Shown: positions 1 to 5,745 of the stretch, in pieces
Numbering within the stretch: the first letter of the stretch is position 1
How the letters are laid out: each line of letters begins with the position of its first letter
Assembly (NCBI GenBank): GCA_011322755.1
Contig: DRLZ01000172.1
Location: 1 to 5,745 of the forward strand
DNA length: 5,745 bases
Reading direction: 5' to 3'
Source: Crenotrichaceae bacterium
GTDB taxonomy: Bacteria; Pseudomonadota; Gammaproteobacteria; Methylococcales; DRLZ01
Program-made: the position numbers and the translations under genes
The notes under the pieces: generated by a model
The model's input: the letters and a program-made list of their open reading frames with translations, nothing else
What the model was told of the DNA's origin: nothing
The model's database searches: none

Positions 1-67
1 AATTCGTTTGCACACAGCTCGAAATTTTCTACCCTGGATATCTCTATCAACACATTCGTCATTCATT

Positions 68-72
68 AAGGA
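68..72 (+). promoter_or_regulatory. Shine-Dalgarno of yhbY
   Basis: AAGGA lies 11 bases before the ATG at 84. The spacing is slightly long, but it is the only purine-rich match near this start. I found no convincing -35/-10 pair in bases 1-67, so the promoter may lie further left. Confidence 0.6.
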
Positions 73-83
73 TAACCACGCAA

Positions 84-365
84 ATGGCACTCACCACAAC
101 TCAAAAAAAACAGTTACGTACCCAGGCACATGCCTTAAAACCTGTTGTTACCACAGGTCAATCCGGTCTCACTGATGCTGTACTTGCAGAAATAGAAATC
201 GCCCTCGATCACCACGAATTAATCAAGGTAAAAGTACGCGTGAGTGACCGTGAAGACCGCAAACAAATGATTCAACGCATTGAGTCAACAACACAATCAG
301 AGAATATTCTCAGCATCGGCCAGGTTGCAGTCTTGTATCGAGAGAATCCAGATAAAAACAAATGA
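84..365 (+). CDS. yhbY: YhbY family RNA-binding protein (ribosome assembly factor)
   Basis: A small cytoplasmic protein of the CRS1/YhbY family, 93 residues against about 97 in E. coli. Members bind pre-50S ribosomal particles and help assemble the large subunit. Visible in the sequence are the N-terminal basic helix (QKKQLRTQAHALKP, residues 7-20), the KH-like GxxG loop GQSG (25-28), the helix and strand ending HELIKVKV (44-51), and the C-terminal IGQVAVLYR strand (78-86) typical of the family. The ATG at 84 follows an AAGGA ribosome site at 68-72. The stop overlaps the start of the mutarotase gene, so the two are probably co-transcribed. In many gammaproteobacteria yhbY lies divergent from rlmE; whether that holds here is outside the window. 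The family call is secure; the exact assembly step is known only from relatives. Confidence 0.95.
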   Translation: MALTTTQKKQLRTQAHALKPVVTTGQSGLTDAVLAEIEIALDHHELIKVKVRVSDREDRKQMIQRIESTTQSENILSIGQVAVLYRENPDKNK

Positions 366-1264
366 TGCTTGCACAGCTTAATAAACAACATGGCATACCT
401 GAACAACTTGAGATTGTTCAGAAAAACAATGATATCACGCTGATCGAAATCAACAGTGTTCATGCCCAGGCAACCATTTCAAGCCATGGAGGACAGGTGC
501 TATCCTTTACACCTGTCAGTAGCAAACACGATCTCTTGTTTGTCAGCAAACTTGCGCAGTTCAAGGCTGGCAAAGCCATCCGGGGCGGTATCCCGGTGTG
601 CTGGCCATGGTTTGGACCTGATCCACAAAACATTGGGCCTGCTCACGGGCTGGTACGCACACGTCTGTGGCAAATACGCGAGACTGCCCTGCTCCCTGAT
701 GGATCGATCAGGGTCATTTTAGCCATTCAGGACAATGATGAAACCAGAGAAATTTGGCCACACTGTTTTGACCTATCTATCACAATCACCATTGCTCAAA
801 CCTTAACAGTGGAGCTAGCAACCCAGAATACCGGAGCAACCCCGTTTACACTCACGCAAGCGCTGCATACTTACTTCAATGTCGCTGATAGCCAGCACAT
901 TCAAATTACCGGTCTGAACAAGACACGTTACATTGATAAAACAGATTCAGGACGCGTCAAACAACAAACTGGAGCAGTCACTATTACAGAAGAAACTGAT
1001 CGTATTTATACTAGCACTGAGTCAAGTCTTGCACTCAAAGACGAGGTCTTCTCTCGAAATATCTCCCTTCAATCCGAAAACAGCAAAACTGTCATCATCT
1101 GGAACCCATGGATTACTAAATCAGCAGCGATGAGTGATTTCGATAACCAGGAGTACAAAAACATGGTCTGTATTGAAACGGCGAATGCTGGTGATGAGCT
1201 CATTACAGTTGCACCTGGTAACAGCTATTCTATTCTCTCAAACTATATAATCGAGCAAACATAA
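362..1264 (+). CDS. yeaD: D-hexose-6-phosphate mutarotase (YeaD-like aldose 1-epimerase fold)
   Basis: A cytoplasmic enzyme of the YeaD/YMR099C branch of the galactose mutarotase-like family. It interconverts the alpha and beta anomers of glucose 6-phosphate and related hexose 6-phosphates. At 300 residues it is full length (E. coli YeaD is about 294). Signatures in order are SHGGQVLSF (41-49), RGGIPVCWPWFGP (74-86), AHGLVR (94-99), TQALHTYFNV (165-174) with catalytic His169, the WNPW segment (247-250), and MVCIETANAG (268-277) with catalytic Glu272. Arginines such as R74 and R99 are in the positions expected for phosphate binding. The start is ATG 362, overlapping the yhbY stop as ATGA; a second ATG at 365 is an alternative. 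There is no strong ribosome site of its own, which fits translational coupling. The gene ends at the intrinsic terminator at 1303-1332. The subfamily call is firm; substrate range is inferred from relatives. Confidence 0.93.
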   Translation: MMLAQLNKQHGIPEQLEIVQKNNDITLIEINSVHAQATISSHGGQVLSFTPVSSKHDLLFVSKLAQFKAGKAIRGGIPVCWPWFGPDPQNIGPAHGLVRTRLWQIRETALLPDGSIRVILAIQDNDETREIWPHCFDLSITITIAQTLTVELATQNTGATPFTLTQALHTYFNVADSQHIQITGLNKTRYIDKTDSGRVKQQTGAVTITEETDRIYTSTESSLALKDEVFSRNISLQSENSKTVIIWNPWITKSAAMSDFDNQEYKNMVCIETANAGDELITVAPGNSYSILSNYIIEQT

Positions 1265-1302
1265 ACCGCATAACGCAACTCACACAATTTTTTCACAAAC
1301 AC

Positions 1303-1332
1303 AAAAAAAGGGAAGCCAAGCTTCCCTTTTTT
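1303..1332. terminator. Bidirectional Rho-independent terminator
   Basis: A perfect 7-bp stem, GGGAAGC (1310-1316) with GCTTCCC (1320-1326), closes a 3-base CAA loop. It is flanked by seven A (1303-1309) and six T (1327-1332). The T run serves the rightward yhbY-mutarotase operon and the A run serves the leftward lipoprotein gene, whose stop is at 1349-1351. The convergent arrangement fits a shared terminator. Confidence 0.93.
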
Positions 1333-1348
1333 ATTTCAGAAATCGATG

Positions 1349-2629
1349 TTATCGTCTGGTGATTTTCAGATCGACTCTTCGATTTGCAGCACGTCCTGCC
1401 TCAGTCGCGTTGCTTTCAATCGGACGACTTTCGCCGTAACCAACAGAACTTAAACGACTTGCAGCAATATTTTTACGAACCAGATAATTCATTACTGCTC
1501 TGGCACGGCGTTGTGATAATCCAAGATTATAACGCTCTGAACCAATGCTATCAGTATGACCTTCCAGAGTGACATGCATATTCGGATTAGTCCTGAGAAT
1601 ATTAACAATATTATTCAATTCTGGATAAGCATCCGATCGAATCGTTGCGCTATCAAAATCAAAATTTACATTATTGACACTGCCCAGACTCCAGCAACCT
1701 TGAGAATTGACCATTGCACCTTTCGGCGTATTTGGACATTTATCCTTGTAATCGGGAACACCGTCACCATCAGTATCCAAAGGACAACCATCCGCATCAA
1801 CAGTTACACCGCGCGGCGTACCAGGGCATTTATCTCTGGCGTCAGGAACACCATCACCATCCGAATCAAGCGGCTGACCTTGCTCAAACAAAGCATTTGC
1901 AATAAATCCAGACATTCCACCTGCATCTGCAACCTGATCACCTGTTACCGCAACACCACATCCACTGGCTTCAGCAATCGCAGACATTACAGCCTTACCA
2001 GCCGGGTCATTACCAGTCCAGACAGTGTGTATACATAACTTGTCGCCAAATTCTTCTTTCATGGCTTTCGCATAAACAACCGGATCTGTATCTGTGCAAA
2101 GACCGTCACTCATAACAATCATTGCGACACGCCCGCTGGCATTACGAATATCATTTTCAGCGGCGAGCAAACCTTTATGAATTGGCGTTCCACCACTTGC
2201 ACATGGAATAGCGCCAATAGCCTCTGCTAAAGCAGACTGACTAAAAGACGACATGGGTAAATTTACGGTTGCTGATTTCCAACCCTGGCATGCACCAAAA
2301 CCAAACGACACCAGCTCGCTTGATAAATTTACTTGAGGCATGGTATTCGCAAACAGGGTTGCGATCTGCTTCTCTGCAATAAATTTAGAAGACGATTTGA
2401 ATGCTGGCAAATTATATGGACTTCTCATTGAAGACGAGCCATCCAGAACCATCACTACAGCATCCGCTTTAGGAACCAATGTTCCTGAGCGCACACCAGC
2501 TTCCAAGTTGACCGGCGAGAGTGCAGCACTTGTGGGCGGCACAGTATTTGTAGTACAGCCACTAAGCAAGCCTACGGTAAAAACGGCCGAAGCTATTGCC
2601 CAGCTACGTTTGTTACATTTGTTATTCAT
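1349..2629 (-). CDS. VWA / thrombospondin type 3 / OmpA-domain lipoprotein
   Basis: A predicted outer-membrane lipoprotein of 426 residues that can grip peptidoglycan. The start is ATG at 2629, nine codons inside the longest frame, because an ideal AGGAGG sits 7 bases upstream. The signal peptide ends in the lipobox LLSG-C25; Thr at +2 favours outer-membrane sorting. A von Willebrand A domain spans about 55-250 with MIDAS residues D63, S65, S67 (DGSSS), T148 (SGGTP) and D175 (MSDG). Two thrombospondin type 3 repeats, about 255-283 and 285-313, each carry D-x-DGDGVPD and a CP pair for calcium binding. The OmpA C-terminal domain spans about 320-426 with NFDFDSATI, GHTD (D360) and LSQRRA (R375), matching the diaminopimelate-contacting Asp and Arg of OmpA. 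The domains are clear. The partner of the VWA domain is unknown; a role in envelope integrity or adhesion is inference. Confidence 0.92.
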   Translation of the reverse strand: MNNKCNKRSWAIASAVFTVGLLSGCTTNTVPPTSAALSPVNLEAGVRSGTLVPKADAVVMVLDGSSSMRSPYNLPAFKSSSKFIAEKQIATLFANTMPQVNLSSELVSFGFGACQGWKSATVNLPMSSFSQSALAEAIGAIPCASGGTPIHKGLLAAENDIRNASGRVAMIVMSDGLCTDTDPVVYAKAMKEEFGDKLCIHTVWTGNDPAGKAVMSAIAEASGCGVAVTGDQVADAGGMSGFIANALFEQGQPLDSDGDGVPDARDKCPGTPRGVTVDADGCPLDTDGDGVPDYKDKCPNTPKGAMVNSQGCWSLGSVNNVNFDFDSATIRSDAYPELNNIVNILRTNPNMHVTLEGHTDSIGSERYNLGLSQRRARAVMNYLVRKNIAASRLSSVGYGESRPIESNATEAGRAANRRVDLKITRR

Positions 2630-2636
2630 AATTTTC

Positions 2637-2642
2637 CCTCCT
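2637..2642 (-). promoter_or_regulatory. Shine-Dalgarno that fixes the lipoprotein start
   Basis: On the minus strand this reads AGGAGG, 7 bases before the ATG at 2629. The longer frame to 2656 would place the ribosome site inside the coding region and put extra residues (MALFSGGKI) ahead of a normal lipoprotein signal peptide. The shorter start is therefore preferred. Confidence 0.9.
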
Positions 2643-2721
2643 GAGAAAAGCGCCATTATCCTATATCAAAGTAATCGGAGTAACACAAACTTATTTAAAC
2701 CCCACAGTACTACTTCCCGTG

Positions 2722-2751
2722 ATTTTACCGCGTGTTGATGTAAAAACGCAA
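2722..2751 (-). promoter_or_regulatory. Candidate sigma-70 promoter for the lipoprotein gene
   Basis: On the minus strand a weak -35 TTGCGT (2746-2751) is separated by 18 bases from TAAAAT (2722-2727), which matches the -10 consensus at five of six positions. Transcription would begin near 2715, giving a leader of about 85 bases. Alternatives are TTGTGT (2683-2688), 17 bases, TATAGG (2660-2665), and a TATAAA box (2783-2788) without a good -35. I cannot choose between them by eye. Confidence 0.3.
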
Positions 2752-2818
2752 CTTCTTACGATATATTATTGAATAATCGTTATTTATAGTGTCTCGAAGT
2801 CAAATACAAAAGTCACCT

Positions 2819-2862
2819 TTACCGATTGTTCTCTGGTAATAAAAATGAAAAATTACCGACTG
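2819..2862. repeat. Direct repeat TTACCGAYTG with alternative hairpin arms
   Basis: TTACCGATTG (2819-2828) recurs as TTACCGACTG (2853-2862), 34 bases apart. Between them, GGTAAT at 2835-2840 can pair with ATTACC at 2852-2857 (6 bp), or its first five bases with TTACC at 2819-2823, but not with both at once. This could be a paired operator or a conformational switch in RNA, or chance in AT-rich DNA. Confidence 0.35.
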
Positions 2863-2965
2863 GCTATCGACTTATATTATCTACTCCCTAGCCTAAGCCA
2901 TAATCAGGAACACATGATCTCATTGAACTGGTTTTGATACCTGATGTGGCTAAATGTGAACATCT

Positions 2966-3907
2966 TTACTTTTTTAGTGCCACTGTCCACTGAGACACCA
3001 AGGTGTCCCATTTCGCATTAAAGATATTACGGTATTGTTTCGTTGTCTGAGCAATCAAGGTATACGAGAAAGGAATGGCTTGTAGTTCAAGATAGTTTTT
3101 ACCACGTATTTTAATTTTTCGTATGTGATTGTTTGCTTTGGATAATTCAAAAAGTTTTACCGGTTTTGAAGATATTTTTCCATCAACAATAAGGTAAGCA
3201 TAAAGCCCATCGTCTACTGCTGAACCTGCTAACAGATATTTGGCCTCGGTTGTATGCAAAAGAGTAATTGTTAGTGCATCAAACCCGCTAACACGCTGCA
3301 AGATTTGTTTTGTTTCAGGATCAATATGATAAATCACACCTTTTTGCGTTTGAAAATCTGTTTCGTCAATTGCGGAAACCCAGAGCGTTTTGTCGTCACA
3401 GTCATAGACTAGAGATTGTATGCCGTAAGGGTTTTTCGGATTTGGAGATACATCGTCAAAATGCATAACAACTGACAAATCACCAGTGACAGAATCGAGC
3501 CGATAAATATTTTTTTGCCATTCAAATGTATCTGAACCAATGCTGATATGAGGTATTGGGGCCAGATAAAGATTACCCTGTTCATCCAGCGAGTAGGTTC
3601 CAAAACTGCCGTACTTTTCCCATCGCTTCGCGTGTAATGTTTTCTCCAATCGCTGACCATGATAGAAGACAATCCCTGTAAAACGTTGTTGGGATAAATC
3701 GATTACGATAGGTTGCCGGATATGTAAGCGCTGGAGAAAACGCGGTGACCTCCTGCACGTTTTCTGCTTGTCAAATTCACCAGTAAAAAAAATATGTTCC
3801 GGATTTTTCTGTTTACTATTGTTTTTTTTGTATGCAATCACTGCAAACAAGCCACTAACAATTAACAGTGACAAGATGATTGGAAAAAATTTTAATTTTG
3901 AATTCAT
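2966..3907 (-). CDS. Membrane-anchored probable beta-propeller protein, function unknown
   Basis: I do not recognise a named family. The 313-residue product starts with a short basic tip and one hydrophobic segment (about residues 7-26), then lysines at 27-28: an uncleaved anchor or signal sequence placing the rest in the periplasm. The body has at least four successive beta-rich units resembling propeller blades: about 100-150 (GNLYLAP...NIYRLDSVTG), 160-207 (DDKTLWVSAID...VIYHIDPETK), 210-257 (AKYLLAGSA...LYAYLIVDGK) and 262-300 (NYLELQAI...YTLIAQT). The 'Y-x-L/I-D-x-x-T/E' turns are typical of quinoprotein- or SMP-30-like propellers, but I see no specific catalytic set. Two cysteines (C51, C170) could form a disulfide. 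The ATG at 3907 overlaps the stop of the upstream gene by one base (TAATG) and has no ribosome site of its own, so translation is probably coupled. A partner or scaffold role for the upstream protein is inference. Confidence 0.7.
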   Translation of the reverse strand: MNSKLKFFPIILSLLIVSGLFAVIAYKKNNSKQKNPEHIFFTGEFDKQKTCRRSPRFLQRLHIRQPIVIDLSQQRFTGIVFYHGQRLEKTLHAKRWEKYGSFGTYSLDEQGNLYLAPIPHISIGSDTFEWQKNIYRLDSVTGDLSVVMHFDDVSPNPKNPYGIQSLVYDCDDKTLWVSAIDETDFQTQKGVIYHIDPETKQILQRVSGFDALTITLLHTTEAKYLLAGSAVDDGLYAYLIVDGKISSKPVKLFELSKANNHIRKIKIRGKNYLELQAIPFSYTLIAQTTKQYRNIFNAKWDTLVSQWTVALKK

Positions 3908-5745
3908 TATGGTTGATCAATGGAAACAGGGGTAAACTTTAATCCGGCCTCGCATGGCCACTCTTTAACTTCGAGGTTACCGTTGTCACCGATTGCTGTA
4001 TCAGCCCAGCAGTATTCATTTCCTAGTGAGGTTTCATTTTGTATTCGAGGAACATACCAAATCACAAGATTCTTTCCATCGATTTTTTCAACCGGCGTCA
4101 GGTAGCGTTCAACACCATCCAGTTTAAGGTTACAACACGAACCAAGTGTGAGTAGATCCTGATCCCCTTCTTCTGGCTTAAACACTGTCACAAAAACTAC
4201 AGCATTGTCATCTCGACCTAAAACCTTGGATTGGTTGCGCTCGGGTTCTATGTAATAACCATTCTGGTCATTATTTTTAGCCGTCAGTTTATATCGATAT
4301 TGATTTTGGTAATAGCTTGACCTTTTGCTCTGAAAATTGTGTTGTTCTTGTGTCCATAAATCCCATTGCTTTTGATTGTATTGATAAAACACCTCTTCCT
4401 CATCGATTGCCATGTCTACACGCATGACAGGACGATAGATCGCGTTATCACCACAACCACGTCCGATATTGACACTGACAACACGAAAGGATCCGTCATC
4501 GTAAAATTCAAACCGATTTTCATAACGATAATTGCATGCCATCGGCCATTTTGGATTTCGAAAATCCTGGGTTAGAGAAAACCCTGCCTCGTTAGTATTG
4601 TTGCCCGTTAGCTCTCTAATCTGTGGCTGGTTAAACGGCAGCACGACTGAAGTGGAAAACATGGGGCAACCCATGGCATCGTTATACCCAAAAGAGTAGT
4701 TGCCATCTTCATCTTTCTCGTACTCTACTTGCCTACCAGCAATATAGGTTTGTTGGGCTGTATCCAAGATGACCCCTTTTTTCTGTTTGTAACTGACATG
4801 CCAGTCAACAGTTTTTGCAGAACGAAAGACACTTTTGCGGTTGAAAAAAACATTCCTGATTTCCAAACCATCTGATCCAGTCAAACGATAGTCTAACTTC
4901 CAACCGTTTTTTTCCAGAACTGTATTTTTCTGGCAATAATTTTTCATGATCACCCAATTTTGCAAACTGCGTTCGGAAATACTTGCTGGTATTGTTGTTT
5001 TACCCAGGGCTGTCCATTTCGCGGCAACAAGTTTAAGGTCTGTCAAGTCTACTATCGCCCATAATGCCTGCTGGTTCTGATGATCAGCAAAAGTTGGAGC
5101 AACGCACAAATGTGCTGAATTGTCACATGGGGACTTATTTAATGCAGCACGAACATTCGCCATTGTCATATCCTTTACTGTGGGTATGGCATTCAATTGT
5201 TTTTTTATTTCAGGAGCATTCAATGCTATCTGTTGCGCAATACGAGTCAAACGTAAACTAATATCGGGTTGCGTATCAGGGTAATGAGTAACCGAGAACA
5301 CTGTTTTATCATCAAGATCAATAATTGCTCTGGTTGTTGTATTTGTTACAAAATTGTATTTTTCTGCCTGATAGCAGGTGTGAGCGTTGCAAACAGTTTG
5401 TTCCTGAGGATTCAATACACTGACAATTACCGGACGGATACTCATAATGTCGTTATGCAACGGCTTGCCATCACGCACAGTGCCCTGTAAAAAACGGGCG
5501 TCTCCCAGTAAAATATCCTGTACTTCCTGACCATTCTCATCCAGCTCTTCAACTTGCAGGGGAAGAATAGACTGTCCATTCCGGATAACAGTGTGCAAAT
5601 CATCAAGATAGCTCTGAACAACAGTGATTTGTTGATAGGTTGCAGCTGGATGCTGAGGCAAAATAACTGCTTCCTCAATCGCTAGCAGTTTGTCAGCAAA
5701 TTGAGGAATCCCTGTACCATACCAGTAAAATGCAGCAGCACTACC
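3907..5745 (-). CDS. Copper amine oxidase-like periplasmic protein lacking copper ligands (5'-partial)
   Basis: A divergent relative of copper amine oxidases, cut at its N-terminus by the window edge. The frame is open to base 5745; TTG at 5661 is only an in-frame codon, used here as residue 1 for numbering. Landmarks alignable by eye with Arthrobacter-type oxidase are AIVDLTDLKLV (202-212, domain N3), GLEIRNVFF (265-273), LDT...YIAG (299-309), NEAGFSLTQDFR (357-368), NYRYENRFEFYDDGS (377-391), RVDMAID (414-420), LVIWY (532-536), and EWP...GLKFTP (567-578). Y378 would be the TPQ-forming tyrosine and D300 may match the catalytic base. The His-x-His preceding R-x-D-M is A407-I408-Y409, and the third copper His is about N542. 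Twelve cysteines in this stretch suggest an oxidising compartment. Amine oxidase activity is doubtful. Downstream is the coupled propeller gene. Family membership is likely but rests on by-eye alignment. Confidence 0.6.
   Translation of the reverse strand, partial: GSAAAFYWYGTGIPQFADKLLAIEEAVILPQHPAATYQQITVVQSYLDDLHTVIRNGQSILPLQVEELDENGQEVQDILLGDARFLQGTVRDGKPLHNDIMSIRPVIVSVLNPQEQTVCNAHTCYQAEKYNFVTNTTTRAIIDLDDKTVFSVTHYPDTQPDISLRLTRIAQQIALNAPEIKKQLNAIPTVKDMTMANVRAALNKSPCDNSAHLCVAPTFADHQNQQALWAIVDLTDLKLVAAKWTALGKTTIPASISERSLQNWVIMKNYCQKNTVLEKNGWKLDYRLTGSDGLEIRNVFFNRKSVFRSAKTVDWHVSYKQKKGVILDTAQQTYIAGRQVEYEKDEDGNYSFGYNDAMGCPMFSTSVVLPFNQPQIRELTGNNTNEAGFSLTQDFRNPKWPMACNYRYENRFEFYDDGSFRVVSVNIGRGCGDNAIYRPVMRVDMAIDEEEVFYQYNQKQWDLWTQEQHNFQSKRSSYYQNQYRYKLTAKNNDQNGYYIEPERNQSKVLGRDDNAVVFVTVFKPEEGDQDLLTLGSCCNLKLDGVERYLTPVEKIDGKNLVIWYVPRIQNETSLGNEYCWADTAIGDNGNLEVKEWPCEAGLKFTPVSIDQP

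Larger units (their letters stand above)
2630..2965. other. Intergenic region, AT-rich, no supported gene
   Basis: This gap separates the leftward two-gene unit (stop at 2966) from the leftward lipoprotein gene. It holds the lipoprotein ribosome site and candidate promoters at its left end. Towards the middle and right it has short inverted and direct repeats: an interrupted palindrome around 2758-2780, alternative hairpin arms at 2819-2857, ATCAGG/CCTGAT arms at 2903-2908 and 2940-2945, and GATGT/ACATC arms at 2943-2947 and 2960-2964. None is followed by a T-run in the leftward direction, so no intrinsic terminator for the upstream pair is evident. A 30-codon frame at 2845-2937 lacks a ribosome site and is not called. 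Confidence 0.7.

Noticed and set aside
1..66. Leftward frame opening at about 62 or 66 and running off the left edge, a possible divergent neighbour such as rlmE
   Set aside because: Two overlapping frames are open, neither has a ribosome site, and neither of the roughly 20-residue starts resembles RlmE or another family I know. Too short to call.
1741..1870. Near-repeated DNA (CCATCACCATC-like units) as a mobile or CRISPR-type repeat
   Set aside because: It is explained by the two thrombospondin type 3 repeats (D-x-DGDG) encoded on the minus strand.
1556..2038. 160-codon rightward frame opposite the lipoprotein gene
   Set aside because: It is antisense to the well-supported OmpA/VWA gene; its Thr/Ile/Arg-rich translation mirrors that gene's repeats.
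2630..2656. N-terminal extension of the lipoprotein to 2656
   Set aside because: The AGGAGG at 2637-2642 lies within it, and the internal ATG at 2629 gives a standard lipoprotein signal peptide.
2340..2738. 132-codon rightward frame across the lipoprotein signal region
   Set aside because: Shadow of the lipoprotein N-terminus and its upstream DNA, with no ribosome site or family signature.
2845..2937. 30-codon rightward frame in the intergenic region
   Set aside because: No Shine-Dalgarno, no recognisable composition, and the length is expected by chance.
2903..2945. ATCAGG/CCTGAT inverted repeat as a terminator for the leftward pair
   Set aside because: The loop is 31 bases, the stem is only 6 bp, and no T-run follows in the leftward direction.

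Overview
The window looks like chromosomal DNA of a gammaproteobacterium. The evidence is a YhbY-type ribosome assembly gene, a YeaD-type mutarotase and an OmpA-like lipoprotein with a 'CW.LG' linker, plus moderately AT-rich DNA with good Shine-Dalgarno and terminator signals. I cannot fix the genus; a marine or methylotrophic lineage is only a guess. I see no mobile element, CRISPR array, tRNA or rRNA.

Layout. A rightward pair comes first: yhbY (84-365) and a D-hexose-6-phosphate mutarotase (362-1264), joined by an ATGA overlap. A strong intrinsic terminator (1303-1332) lies between this pair and a convergent leftward gene (1349-2629). That gene encodes a lipoprotein with a von Willebrand A domain, two thrombospondin type 3 calcium repeats and a C-terminal OmpA peptidoglycan-binding domain. 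Its start is set at 2629 by an ideal Shine-Dalgarno. A non-coding stretch of about 330 bases (2630-2965) follows. It holds candidate leftward promoters and short repeats, but no convincing terminator.

The right half is a leftward, translationally coupled pair. The upstream gene (3907 to beyond 5745) is cut by the window edge: its frame stays open through the last base. I read its product as a divergent member of the copper amine oxidase fold. A chain of landmarks can be aligned by eye with bacterial copper amine oxidases, including an N-Y-x-Y site where the TPQ-forming tyrosine would sit, R-V-D-M-A-I-D, and a W-Y...E-W-P...G-L-K-F-T-P end. All three copper-binding histidines appear to be replaced, and the protein is rich in cysteine. 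The downstream gene (2966-3907) encodes a protein with one N-terminal membrane anchor and a likely beta-propeller outside the membrane. Together they may form a periplasmic two-protein unit of unknown function. This is the most interesting part of the window.

The two halves show no functional link. The left pair is cytoplasmic (ribosome assembly, sugar phosphate metabolism). The middle gene acts at the outer membrane and peptidoglycan. The right pair is predicted to act in the periplasm.
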